Part shown: piece after piece, positions 8,983 to 17,773 of the stretch
Layout of the letters: the number at the start of each line of letters is the position of its first letter
Position numbering within the stretch: the stretch's first letter is position 1
The notes under the pieces: model-generated
What the model was told of the DNA's origin: nothing
Database searches by the model: none
Seen by the model: only the letters and a program-made list of their open reading frames with translations
Source: Pedobacter punctiformis
GTDB taxonomy: Bacteria > Bacteroidota > Bacteroidia > Sphingobacteriales > Sphingobacteriaceae
Assembly: GCF_027213715.1 (NCBI RefSeq)
Contig: NZ_JAPWGM010000003.1
Coordinates: 580,402 to 644,401, forward strand
DNA: 64,000 nt
Reading direction: 5' to 3'
Program-made: the position numbers and the translations under genes

Positions 8983-9000
8983 TATTGACAATTATCAATA
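8983..9000. promoter_or_regulatory. Palindrome of CRP/FNR type, copy 1
   Basis: TATTGACAATTATCAATA has perfect six-base arms (TATTGA/TCAATA). The core TTGA-N6-TCAA is the shape of CRP/FNR-family operators. It lies about 40 bp further upstream than the candidate -7 element of the paralogue 2 gene. A near-identical site is found at 9542-9559. The regulator is not in the window. Confidence 0.45.
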
Positions 9001-9090
9001 CAAAAAATGCACGCTGACAGCTTCCTTAAAAGCCATCAGTTAAGGTCTACTTTTGAGCTATTACCTGATAAAAAACAGTTTAATTAAGAT

Positions 9091-9474
9091 TTAGTTTTGT
9101 CCCAGTTGTATTAAGTTTCTTCTTCTTAAAACAAAAAAACCTAAGCCGCCGGTTCCTAATAAAAGAAATGGGATAGAATCATCTATTGGACAGGGAACCA
9201 TACTAAAGTTAGCTGCTTCAATCCCAATCTGCGAACCAGTGAGACAGATACCAAAAAACAAACCCGTATTACAAACATTACATGATGGACCACTTGCAGG
9301 CGTCCAATTGCAATAACCTGCAGAGAGCGAAGTTGATGCTCCAGGATCATAATAGCCACCACCACCTTTTGATGTATAAACTTTCTTATCTGGCAACAAG
9401 CAGCCGCCTACTGCATAGCTGAGCTTGCCATACATAACAAAGCAAATAATCAATATATATTTCAACTTACTCAT
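9091..9474 (-). CDS. Small exported protein with PID-CTERM-like sorting tail (paralogue 3)
   Basis: 127 residues from the ATG at 9474 (MSKLKYILIICF); an ATG 57 bp upstream would put a charged stretch ahead of the signal peptide and is less likely. Signal peptide 1-21, GC at 24-25, VYTSK at 32-36, YCNW at 54-57, CNVC at 65-68, and a textbook tail: PCPIDDS (94-100), helix 101-115, RRR at 117-119. This is the clearest PID-CTERM tail of the three. The core resembles paralogue 1 most closely. The gene is the one next to the divergent control region and has an 18-bp palindrome 68-85 bp upstream. A surface or periplasmic role after exosortase processing is inferred. Confidence 0.8.
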   Translation of the reverse strand: MSKLKYILIICFVMYGKLSYAVGGCLLPDKKVYTSKGGGGYYDPGASTSLSAGYCNWTPASGPSCNVCNTGLFFGICLTGSQIGIEAANFSMVPCPIDDSIPFLLLGTGGLGFFVLRRRNLIQLGQN

Positions 9475-9541
9475 AAAATCAAATTCAAAATTAAACAAAA
9501 TAGCCTTTAAAATGTATCTATAAGAAGACAAAAAGCCTAAT

Positions 9542-9559
9542 TATTGACAATAGTCAATA
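9542..9559. promoter_or_regulatory. Palindrome of CRP/FNR type, copy 2
   Basis: TATTGACAATAGTCAATA has seven-base perfect arms (TATTGAC/GTCAATA) and differs from copy 1 at two positions. It lies 68-85 bp upstream of the ATG of paralogue 3 and could also act on the divergent glycan operon. Confidence 0.5.
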
Positions 9560-9942
9560 CAATTATTTCAAAATACATAAGCCTTTCATTTAATCACCTT
9601 ACAGAAATCTTAATCTTCTAAGAATCAATATTTTCAGCGTCTAAAATTATAGGGCTCTCAAAACTTTGCTCAGTTGAATAAGGCAAAGCAGGCGCCAAGA
9701 ATAGCTTCTACTATTACACGGGGTAAATAAGCCCCTTAAATACACATTAAATAGAATTAACGAAATATCTGGGCTTATTTCGGAGTTTTAAAAACTCAAT
9801 AAAATCTGTGGAATTTTAAAAATAGAGGATTTTTTTACCCAAAAAGCCCCAATCCAAAAAACAGAGTTGTTCATTTTGATCAGATAATTTAGATTTTAGT
9901 GTGGTTTTGGAGATACCATTTCTTTTAAACATCTTTAAATCT

Positions 9943-9950
9943 TATTTTTG
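9943..9950 (+). promoter_or_regulatory. Candidate -7 element of glycan operon
   Basis: TATTTTTG is a full match to TAnnTTTG and lies 45 bp before the ATG of the Wza-like gene. No convincing -33 TTTG at the usual spacing was found, so the promoter is probable but not sure. Confidence 0.4.
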
Positions 9951-9994
9951 TTTAACATCCTATTTATTCAATCCTATACTCCAGGAATATTAAT

Positions 9995-10816
9995 ATGCAA
10001 AGACCTCATTATTTAAAACATTTTTTATTACCCGTAATTTGTCTATTAATACTTACGTCGTGCGGTGTACGAAAAGAACACAGTCTTTTTAATGCCCCGA
10101 GTGATATCGTTACCGATACAATTAAGCAGGTGTATGTTGTAAATGATCAGGGAATTAGCGATGCTTATTACAAAATTAAACCGAACGACCAGTTAGCGGT
10201 AAGAAATGTTCAAAATCCAGAATTTGGAGCTACTGCTCCGGGGGCTCCCTCTAATAATGTATCTTATAGTTCGCAACAAACCGGAACAGCTCAAAATATA
10301 CTGTCCTATCCGGTAGAATCCGATGGAATGGTTAATTTACCAGCCATTGGCAAGGTAGAAGTTGTGGGCTTAACCAGAAGAGAGGCAGCTATAAAAATTC
10401 AGGATATTTATAAAAGTAAGTTACTTAAAGACCCTATTATTGAGCTGAGTGTGGTAAATTTGAAAGTAACGTTACTTGGCGAATTTAATAAACAGGGAAA
10501 TTTTCTTTTAGAGCGGGACAATACAAGCTTAATTGAAATTATTGGTGCAGCAGGCGGGATTACTAAAACAGCTGACCCTAAAACATTAAAAATTATTCGT
10601 GGCGACCACAGCCATCCGGAAATTATTTATGTAAACCTGAATGACATTAACAGTTTAGCCAGTCAAAAACTTATTCTTCAAAATAATGACATTATTGTCT
10701 TACAGCAAACTAAAGGAGCAGCAACCAGCGACAAACTTCAAAGCTTTAACAATATTTTACAACCACTTCTTGTTGTTGTAAACCTTGCTGTTTTAATTTT
10801 TACAATTACGCGTTAA
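9995..10816 (+). CDS. Wza-like polysaccharide export lipoprotein
   Basis: 273 residues. The N-terminus ends in a lipobox, LILTSC with Cys23 as lipidation site, so the protein is anchored to a membrane. A poly_export domain follows (YKIKPNDQLAVRNVQNPEF near residue 53) with a SLBB-type domain (VTLLGEFNKQGNFLLERDN near 160). The C-terminal 25 residues form a hydrophobic helix (LLVVVNLAVLIF). Wza-family proteins form the outer-membrane exit for capsule or exopolysaccharide. It is the first gene of the operon and lies one base ahead of the Wzc-like kinase, its usual partner. Confidence 0.92.
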   Translation: MQRPHYLKHFLLPVICLLILTSCGVRKEHSLFNAPSDIVTDTIKQVYVVNDQGISDAYYKIKPNDQLAVRNVQNPEFGATAPGAPSNNVSYSSQQTGTAQNILSYPVESDGMVNLPAIGKVEVVGLTRREAAIKIQDIYKSKLLKDPIIELSVVNLKVTLLGEFNKQGNFLLERDNTSLIEIIGAAGGITKTADPKTLKIIRGDHSHPEIIYVNLNDINSLASQKLILQNNDIIVLQQTKGAATSDKLQSFNNILQPLLVVVNLAVLIFTITR

Positions 10817-10817
10817 G

Positions 10818-13226
10818 ATGGAAAATACAGAACAGTATACACAAAAGAAACCCGTAAGTCAAAGTATAGATTTCTATAAAATATTTCGTGTTTTTTTTAG
10901 CAGATGGTATTGGATCGCGGGTACGGTGATTATTGCTTTATGTGGTGCATGGCTATATCTTTGGTACACCCCGCCAATTTACCAAACCGGGGCATCGCTA
11001 AAACTGGAAGAAAGTAGCCCTTCATCTATGGGTTCGGGCAGTCAAACACCAATGCAAAACTATAGCTATACAGATAAAATTCAGGCAGAAAGTTTTACTA
11101 TCCGAAGTAACGAAGTGATAATGAATGCGGTTAAAACACTCGATTATAAAGTTAGTTATTATTTAAAAGGCCGTATCCGTACACCAACGGAATTATATCC
11201 TAAAATTCCTTTTATTATTGAAATTATTAAGCAGGACAGCGTAAATTTTAGCCGCTCTCTTTACGAAATTACAGCCGTTGATGATAAACATTTTGAGCTA
11301 TCCTCAGAAGAAAACAAACAAAAAACAACCTACGCTTACGACCAGCAAATCAATGCTGGTAACATGATTTTCCGTATAAAAGATAAGGTTCCATCAAATG
11401 GTGTTTACCAGTTTAAGTTTAACAGCAAAGAAGATTTTATTGGCCGGGCTATGGGTGGGTTAAATATTGGAGAAGCAGCCCGTTTTACTAATGTAATGAG
11501 TTTGAGCCAAACGGATGGTAATGCCGTTTTTGCCGCTGACATTTTAAATGCCATCATGAAAGAGTATGTAAAGTATGATGTAATTCAAAGAAGGAGATCG
11601 GCAAGGCAAACTGTTGATTTTATTGATAATCAATTGGGTTTTATCAATACCGAAGCCGGAAAATCTGGAAGTAACTTGGCGAATTACAAAACACAGAACA
11701 GAATGGTAGATATGACTTCATCTACCACCATGACTGTAGGCAAATTATCAGATTTCGAAAAACAGAAGACAGAACTTAACATTAAACAGCTTGGCATCAG
11801 ACAACTGGAAGAGCAGATTAATAATAACCGCAGTAAAGTTGAGATTGGCCTCGATTTGGAAGGCGATATCTCGAACGGCCTGGGTATTCTAGTTGGCCAG
11901 TTAAACACGCTTTTGGCTAACAGAGAAATCAAGCTTAATCAGTTTAATGCAGAATCGCAACCGGTTAAACAAATTGATCAGCAAATTGCAAATGTTAAAG
12001 CCAATATTAAAAGCAGCATCCAGGGAATGCGTAGCCGGAACGAGCAAACCATCCGGTATATAGACAATCAAATTGCAGGCGTAAACCAAAGCATTAGTAC
12101 CATACCTGTTAAGGAGCAAAATTTTGTTAAACTTCAAACAAACTTTGAAGTAAATAATAAAGTGCGCTCCTTTCTTTCAGAAAAAAAGCTGGAGGCACAA
12201 ATGAATGCAGCAGCTATTGTACCAGGAGCATCAATTGTAAACCCTGCCTACCCTTCTTACTTTTCAATTTCGCCAGACAGCAGAAAAATATATAGCACAG
12301 CAATATTTTTTGGCCTGGCGGCCGGTTTTGGGCTTATTTTGCTGGTCCGTTTCTTAAACCCATATATTTATGATAAAGAAACCGTTGAAGGATTAACACA
12401 TACCCCTATTATTGGGGTTATTCGGAAATTTCCGGATTATATTGATCAGGATAGCAGACAGGCACTCTCAATATCAAAACCTAAATCTGTTTTCGCTGAA
12501 TCTGTTCGTTCTGTACGTACCAACTTAAGTTTTTTAGCCAGTCACAAAAAAAGTAAAACCATTTGCATTACTTCCGAGATTTCTGGCGAAGGTAAATCAT
12601 TTGTAACGGTTAATCTCGCCAGTACACTTGCATTAATTGAAAAGAAAGTTATTCTTATCGCTGCAGATTTAAGAAAATCAAAGTTGCATAAAGCTTTTGG
12701 CAGTGATAATAAAAAGGGATTAAGTACACTCCTTTCAGAACAACATACACTGGAAGAAGTCCTTGTTCATGATGAAATGCACCACATTGATTTTATCCCG
12801 TCGGGACCAGTGCCACCAAACCCTTCTGAATTATTGCATACTGATGCCATGAAAAAACTATTGGATAAATTAAGTCCTATTTACGATTACATTTTAGTTG
12901 ATACTGCTCCTGTAGGCTTGGTTTCTGATGCAATTCCGCTTATCCGTAAATCAGATGTAAATTTATTTGTTATTCGTTCAGGCGTATCTCAGCAAAGAGC
13001 TGCAGCAATTCCCGAACGTTTATCCCGTGAATATGGACTAAGTAATTTAGCTATTATTTTAAATGCTTTTGGCGACGATGCCCTTTATTCTAACTATTAC
13101 ACTACAGATTATAGTCGCGGAGGAGGCAACAGCACTTATTATTATTCTGATTACTCAGGTTATTCAGGTTCAGGTTATTATGAAGATGAGAACCGGAAAT
13201 GGTGGATGTTTTGGAAGAAAAAGTAA
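10818..13226 (+). CDS. Wzc-like chain-length regulator and BY-kinase
   Basis: 802 residues in one chain: a Wzz/GumC domain with membrane helix near residue 35, long periplasmic coiled-coil section (about 250-460), second helix near 490, then a cytoplasmic tyrosine kinase. Kinase motifs are present: Walker A SGEGKSF near 590, Walker A' ILIAADLRKSK, and Walker B YILVDTAPVG near 690. The last 50 residues are very rich in Tyr (YSNYYTTDYS, YYYSDYSGYSG), the autophosphorylation cluster. Such proteins control polymer length and pair with Wza and Wzy. It follows the Wza-like gene by one base. Confidence 0.94.
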   Translation: MENTEQYTQKKPVSQSIDFYKIFRVFFSRWYWIAGTVIIALCGAWLYLWYTPPIYQTGASLKLEESSPSSMGSGSQTPMQNYSYTDKIQAESFTIRSNEVIMNAVKTLDYKVSYYLKGRIRTPTELYPKIPFIIEIIKQDSVNFSRSLYEITAVDDKHFELSSEENKQKTTYAYDQQINAGNMIFRIKDKVPSNGVYQFKFNSKEDFIGRAMGGLNIGEAARFTNVMSLSQTDGNAVFAADILNAIMKEYVKYDVIQRRRSARQTVDFIDNQLGFINTEAGKSGSNLANYKTQNRMVDMTSSTTMTVGKLSDFEKQKTELNIKQLGIRQLEEQINNNRSKVEIGLDLEGDISNGLGILVGQLNTLLANREIKLNQFNAESQPVKQIDQQIANVKANIKSSIQGMRSRNEQTIRYIDNQIAGVNQSISTIPVKEQNFVKLQTNFEVNNKVRSFLSEKKLEAQMNAAAIVPGASIVNPAYPSYFSISPDSRKIYSTAIFFGLAAGFGLILLVRFLNPYIYDKETVEGLTHTPIIGVIRKFPDYIDQDSRQALSISKPKSVFAESVRSVRTNLSFLASHKKSKTICITSEISGEGKSFVTVNLASTLALIEKKVILIAADLRKSKLHKAFGSDNKKGLSTLLSEQHTLEEVLVHDEMHHIDFIPSGPVPPNPSELLHTDAMKKLLDKLSPIYDYILVDTAPVGLVSDAIPLIRKSDVNLFVIRSGVSQQRAAAIPERLSREYGLSNLAIILNAFGDDALYSNYYTTDYSRGGGNSTYYYSDYSGYSGSGYYEDENRKWWMFWKKK

Positions 13227-13315
13227 GATAAATTAATACTTCAATTAAGAATACAGGCTTAAAAACAAGTGTTAAATACCTAATCTTAAAGGTTCTTAAA
13301 CTAATTTCTGATTAA

Positions 13316-13822
13316 ATGATTGATAATAGTTATAAGTGGTATCCGGTTTATACCAGATCGAGAATAGAAAAAAAGGCTTACGATGAATTAATCAGAAAAA
13401 ATATAATTTCTTATCTGCCCTTAACCAAGAAACTAAAACAATGGAGCGATCGGAAAAAAATTATAGAAGAACCTTTAATTAAATCTTACGTGTTTGTTTA
13501 CATTTCAGCAAAAGAGTATGCTGAAGTATTAATGACTAAAGGCATTGTTAGATTTTTATATTTCTCGGGCAAAATAGCCTCCATACCAGAACAACAAATT
13601 CAAGATCTGAAATTATTATTAGCAGTTGACCAGGAATTGGAAGTTTTTGAATATGACATTAGCGCAGGAGAAAAGGTAATGATTAAAGCAGGGCCATTTA
13701 AAGGCATAATTGCAGAAATGGTGTCCTTACATAATAAACAACGTATTGTTTTACGTTTACAAAATATGGGTTACTCTATAAACATAAATACGTCATTAGC
13801 TTTTATAGAGCCCTTTAAGTAA
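13316..13822 (+). CDS. NusG-like antiterminator (UpxY/RfaH type)
   Basis: 168 residues: an NGN domain (about 6-110; WYPVYTRSRIEKKAYDEL, then SYVFVYI) and a KOW motif near residue 120 (EKVMIKAGPFKGI). This is a specialised NusG paralogue, not the housekeeping NusG, because it lies inside a polysaccharide operon like UpxY in Bacteroides and RfaH/LoaP elsewhere. Such proteins bind RNA polymerase at the operon leader and let it read through long gene clusters. About 25 kb of co-directional genes follow. A structured GC-richer segment between this gene and asnB could be its recruitment site. Start ATG at 13316. Confidence 0.9.
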   Translation: MIDNSYKWYPVYTRSRIEKKAYDELIRKNIISYLPLTKKLKQWSDRKKIIEEPLIKSYVFVYISAKEYAEVLMTKGIVRFLYFSGKIASIPEQQIQDLKLLLAVDQELEVFEYDISAGEKVMIKAGPFKGIIAEMVSLHNKQRIVLRLQNMGYSININTSLAFIEPFK

Positions 13823-13901
13823 AGTAATCCTTTTCTTTACCGAGGAACAGGATAAAATAAAACCATTTGAAAGATAAGCAGTTACAAAAAATTACATGTG
13901 A

Positions 13902-13934
13902 CTGAGCGGGCGAAGCTGTGCCCCAGCAATTCAG
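13902..13934 (+). promoter_or_regulatory. Structured leader between nusG-like gene and asnB
   Basis: In an AT-rich gap a GC-rich block appears with nested inverted repeats: CTGA/TCAG (13902-13905/13931-13934), GGGC/GCCC (13908-13911/13920-13923) and an alternative GCTG/CAGC (13915-13918/13924-13927). The two inner stems exclude each other. GGGCGAAGC loosely recalls the GGCGGTAGC core of the E. coli ops element used by RfaH. An antiterminator target is an inference. Confidence 0.35.
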
Positions 13935-13950
13935 ATTAAACCACTAAATA

Positions 13951-15747
13951 ATGTGCCGCATAGCCGGGATTATTGATCAACACCAACATCAGGAACAACT
14001 TAAACTGGATATACAATCCATGTGTAATGTTATGGCTCATGGGGGTCCCGATGACGAGGGGTTTTATCAATCTCCGGATAATGACTTGCTATTTGGACAC
14101 CGGAGATTAGCATTAATTGATCTTTCGGAAGGCGGACATCAGCCCATGGTTTATGAGAATAAATATGTAATTTCTTTCAATGGCGAAATTTATAATTACC
14201 TGATTTTAAAAGAAGAACTGCAAAACGAAGGATTTCAATTTAAATCAAAAAGTGATACTGAGGTAATTTTAGCTGGCTTTGCCCATTGGGGACTATTATT
14301 GTTTGAGAAATTAAAAGGCATGTTTGCCTTTGCCTTGTACGATATAACTAAAAAGACAACTTACCTGGTCAGAGATCAATCCGGTATAAAGCCTTTATAT
14401 TATTCAACTGATCATAACCGCCTGGTTTTCGCCTCTGAAGTTAAAGCTTTCAAAAACATTGCTTATCAATATGAGGAAAATCCCGATTGGAAAATTTACT
14501 TCTTAGCATTTGGACATATTCCTGAGCCTTATACAACATTAAATGGCGTGTTTTCTCTACCAAAGGCACATTTTTTAATTTGGAACCACGAATCAAAAAA
14601 GGCGGAGATTACATCTTACCTAATTGAAAAAACATCACCAAGGGTTGCCAACAAATACGAAGCAGATACTTTAGTAAAAAATATTCTGGAAAAATCTGTA
14701 AGCCAACATTTAATATCAGATGCACCCATTGGAGTATTTTTAAGCGGCGGGATTGATAGTAGTCTCCTAACGTTGATCGCAAATCAATTGCAGCAAACAG
14801 CCAATCAAAATTTGCATACCATTTCGATTAACTTTGACCATAAGCAGTTTTCTGAAGAGCAATATCAGCAAATTGTATTGGATCAGATTAAAAGTCATCA
14901 TGCCTCATATACTTTAAATGAAGCCATTTTTAGTGAGTATTTCCCTAAAGCACTTGTTGCGATGGATCAACCCACTAACGATGGCATAAACTCGTGGTTT
15001 GTTAACTTTTTTGCTAAAGAAAATGGATTAAAAGCAGTGCTTTCAGGTATTGGAGCCGATGAGTTATTTGGCGGCTATCCTTCTTTTAAGAGAATGAGGT
15101 TGGTTAAAATTTTATCCCTTCTGCCAAACTATATCTTAAGACAAAGTAAAAAAATAAATAAGCAGGGGCTAAAAAGAGCTTATTATTTAAGTTATAGAAA
15201 TACAATTGGAAAGTACCTTTTTTTAAGAGGCTTTTTTACTCCAGATGAAATCAGTGCTTTGCTAAACATTTCCGTTTCTAAAGTCGACCACATACTAAAA
15301 AACCTCTCTTCTCCAGCTATTCCGCAAGGTTTAGAAAAAGAAGAACAAGCCAGTTGGTTAGAAACAAACTTATACATGCAAAATCAATTGCTTAAAGATA
15401 CCGATGCCATGAGTATGCAACATGGCGTTGAAGTAAGAGTGCCTTACCTTGATTCAGATTTAATACAGGCCATAAAGTCGATCAAAAATGAGCTTAAATA
15501 TAAAGGCAGTCAGCCTAAAAGCTTATTAATTGATGCCTTCAATAACCTTTTACCCCGTAAAATATGGGATCGGCCAAAAATGGGTTTTACGTTTCCGTTT
15601 CAATATTGGTTAAAAACCAATCCACATTTTTTAAATAGTTTAGCAGGAATTGAAAATAAAAAAGCGAACAATTTAATTGCTGATTTTAAAAACGGTAATT
15701 TACACTGGTCAAAGGCAATGGCACTCTATCAGGTTTTCAACACCTAA
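13951..15747 (+). CDS. asnB: Asparagine synthase (glutamine-hydrolysing), glycan-locus type
   Basis: 598 residues with an N-terminal glutaminase domain beginning MCRIAGI, Cys2 being the nucleophile after removal of Met1, and the conserved motifs MAHGGPDDEG and FNGEIYN. The C-terminal ATP-pyrophosphatase synthase domain has FLSGGIDSS near residue 265 and SGIGADELFGGYP near 365. AsnB-like amidotransferases are common in exosortase and exopolysaccharide loci, where they are thought to amidate an acidic sugar or a peptide substituent rather than make free asparagine. The stop is followed at once by the next gene's ATG (15748), so they are coupled. Confidence 0.92.
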   Translation: MCRIAGIIDQHQHQEQLKLDIQSMCNVMAHGGPDDEGFYQSPDNDLLFGHRRLALIDLSEGGHQPMVYENKYVISFNGEIYNYLILKEELQNEGFQFKSKSDTEVILAGFAHWGLLLFEKLKGMFAFALYDITKKTTYLVRDQSGIKPLYYSTDHNRLVFASEVKAFKNIAYQYEENPDWKIYFLAFGHIPEPYTTLNGVFSLPKAHFLIWNHESKKAEITSYLIEKTSPRVANKYEADTLVKNILEKSVSQHLISDAPIGVFLSGGIDSSLLTLIANQLQQTANQNLHTISINFDHKQFSEEQYQQIVLDQIKSHHASYTLNEAIFSEYFPKALVAMDQPTNDGINSWFVNFFAKENGLKAVLSGIGADELFGGYPSFKRMRLVKILSLLPNYILRQSKKINKQGLKRAYYLSYRNTIGKYLFLRGFFTPDEISALLNISVSKVDHILKNLSSPAIPQGLEKEEQASWLETNLYMQNQLLKDTDAMSMQHGVEVRVPYLDSDLIQAIKSIKNELKYKGSQPKSLLIDAFNNLLPRKIWDRPKMGFTFPFQYWLKTNPHFLNSLAGIENKKANNLIADFKNGNLHWSKAMALYQVFNT

Positions 15748-16887
15748 ATGAGAATAAAAGGAGCTAAAATACTTTTCCTTACTTTAAATACTTTTAGTTT
15801 AACAGGCGGTATTGAAAAGGTAAACAGGACTTTTTCAAAGGTTTTGGATGATTTGCAAAAAACTGGAGAAGTAGAAGCCTGTACCTCCATGTCGATGTAT
15901 GATGACCAACCAGATGTAAGGTATATTAGTGCGAATAATTTTAAAGGTTTTAATGGTAAACGTTCCCGTTTTGGAATTTCTGCATTACTAAAAGGAATTA
16001 CAACTGACATGATTATTTTAAGTCACATCAATTTATTGATTTTCGGAAAAATGATCAAAACCATTCATCCAAAAAAGAGAATTATTCTTTTTGCACACGG
16101 TATTGAGGTATGGTCAGGTTTACCCGGGTGGAAAATCAAATTTCTAAAACAGCATTGCGAAATTTGGGCAGTTAGCAACTTTACTTCACAAAAGCTTTTA
16201 GATTATCAGATTCCTGAAAGAAATATTAAGATCTTAAACAATTGCCTTGACCCCTACTTTACCCCTTCGTTAAGCCTGGAAAAGCCAAAAAATCTTTTAG
16301 CTAAATATAATTTACAATCAAGCCAACCGGTTCTGTTTACTTTAAGCAGAATCTCGAGCAAAGAACAATATAAAGGTTACGACCAGGTAATCAATGCATT
16401 AAGCCAGGTTTTACAAAAATATCCGGATTTAATATACATACTTGCTGGCAAAGCAGATGATGATGAAAAAAACAGAATTGAATCCCTAATTAAACAGCAT
16501 CGCTTGGAGCATAACGTGATGTTGACAGGTTACCTGGCTGATGAGGAAATTCCAGAACATTTTAATTTGGCCGACATTTTTGTAATGCCAAGCAAAGGCG
16601 AAGGTTTTGGAATAAGTTTTATTGAAGCCGCAACATCTGGTTGTGCCATCATTGGGGGCAATAAAGATGGTAGTACAGATGCACTTTTAAATGGTGAACT
16701 TGGAACGCTCGTTGATCCTGATCATTTGCCAGAGCTTGAAAATGCAATTTTTGATTTATTAGAAAAACCTAAGCCGGCTAATTATTCAGAATTGCAACAA
16801 CTAAAATGCCTGAACAACTTTGGCTATGAAAAGTATAAAGAGAATGTGTCAAATTTATTATTTAATCGCCACCTAAATGCAAGTTAA
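15748..16887 (+). CDS. Family 4 glycosyltransferase
   Basis: 379 residues, GT-B fold. N-terminal domain starts with ILFLTLNTFSLTGGIEKVNR, with the GGIE donor-side glycine loop. The C-terminal Glycos_transf_1 domain has LFTLSRISSKEQYKGYD near residue 200 and PSKGEGFGISFIEAATSG near 285, where EGFGISFIEA carries the EX7E motif. Retaining transfer of an NDP-sugar or GDP-sugar is expected. It abuts asnB and overlaps the Wzm gene by 11 bp. Sugar not known. Confidence 0.9.
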   Translation: MRIKGAKILFLTLNTFSLTGGIEKVNRTFSKVLDDLQKTGEVEACTSMSMYDDQPDVRYISANNFKGFNGKRSRFGISALLKGITTDMIILSHINLLIFGKMIKTIHPKKRIILFAHGIEVWSGLPGWKIKFLKQHCEIWAVSNFTSQKLLDYQIPERNIKILNNCLDPYFTPSLSLEKPKNLLAKYNLQSSQPVLFTLSRISSKEQYKGYDQVINALSQVLQKYPDLIYILAGKADDDEKNRIESLIKQHRLEHNVMLTGYLADEEIPEHFNLADIFVMPSKGEGFGISFIEAATSGCAIIGGNKDGSTDALLNGELGTLVDPDHLPELENAIFDLLEKPKPANYSELQQLKCLNNFGYEKYKENVSNLLFNRHLNAS

Positions 16888-17731
16888 CGAGCATGAATGG
16901 TCTATAGAGGCCAAGTCTTCATTATTTGATTTGAAATTAAATGAAGTTTGGGCTTATCGTGATTTGTTGTGGTTATTAGTAAGAAGGGATTTTGTTTCTT
17001 TTTACAAGCAGACTATTTTAGGCCCGTTATGGTTTTTTATCCAACCCCTTTTCACAACGATCATCTTCACCTTTATATTTGGCAACCTGGCGGGTATATC
17101 AACCGATGGCTTACCAAAACCATTATTTTATATGGCAGGCATTACTGCTTGGAATTATTTCGCCGATTGCTTAACTAAAACCTCAACCGTTTTTAAAGAT
17201 AATGCCAACATTTTTGGAAAGGTTTATTTCCCGAGGTTGATTATGCCTTTAAGTATTGTGGTCAGCAACTTGGTGCGTTTTGCGGTACAAATGATATTGT
17301 TCTTAATGCTAATGGGCTATTATTATTTTATTGGGGCCAATTTCAATATTACCTGGGCAATAGCTTTATTTCCAGTAGTCATTATTTTAATGGCCTTATT
17401 AGGTTTGGGTTTAGGAATGATTATTTCTGCAATGACCACTAAATACCGTGATTTAGCATTTTTAGTAACTTTTGGTGTACAATTATTAATGTATGCAACT
17501 ACTGTTATTTACCCGCTCTCTACCGCAATAGAAAAATACCCCGCTTATGCCTGGATTATTAAATATAACCCCATGACGCCTATTATTGAAACGTTTAGGT
17601 ATGGTTTTTTGGGGGAAGCGAGCTTTAGCTGGAATAGTTTAGGTTATGCAACTGGTGTTACATTCATATTGCTTATTCTAGGAGTTGTGATATTTAATAA
17701 AGTTGAACGGAATTTTGTTGATACGGTATAA
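16877..17731 (+). CDS. Wzm-like ABC-2 polysaccharide export permease
   Basis: 284 residues with six predicted membrane helices and the ABC2_membrane signature: WLLVRRDFVSFYKQTILGPLW near residue 31, where the amphipathic interface helix contacts the ATPase. Family partner is the Wzt-like ATPase at 19659, although an acyltransferase and a methyltransferase gene lie between them. Together they export a finished lipid-linked glycan across the inner membrane. ATG at 16877 overlaps the previous gene by 11 bp. Confidence 0.92.
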   Translation: MQVNEHEWSIEAKSSLFDLKLNEVWAYRDLLWLLVRRDFVSFYKQTILGPLWFFIQPLFTTIIFTFIFGNLAGISTDGLPKPLFYMAGITAWNYFADCLTKTSTVFKDNANIFGKVYFPRLIMPLSIVVSNLVRFAVQMILFLMLMGYYYFIGANFNITWAIALFPVVIILMALLGLGLGMIISAMTTKYRDLAFLVTFGVQLLMYATTVIYPLSTAIEKYPAYAWIIKYNPMTPIIETFRYGFLGEASFSWNSLGYATGVTFILLILGVVIFNKVERNFVDTV

Positions 17732-17773
17732 TCAACATTTAATAAAAAAATAATTCCATTAAGTAGTACTTAA

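Larger units (their letters stand above)
9475..9994. other. Divergent control region between PID-CTERM genes and glycan operon
   Basis: 520 bp with no supported gene. It holds the palindrome at 9542-9559, a GGGG/CCCC mini-hairpin near 9720-9735, several A/T-rich tracts, and a TATTTTTG promoter motif at 9943-9950 facing the Wza-like gene. Its size suits a regulated start for a 29-kb operon. A small RNA or a leader cannot be excluded from sequence alone. Confidence 0.5.

Noticed and set aside
13080..13226. Tandem repeat at the end of the Wzc-like gene
   Set aside because: It is the usual Tyr-rich phosphorylation tail of BY-kinases, not a DNA repeat.
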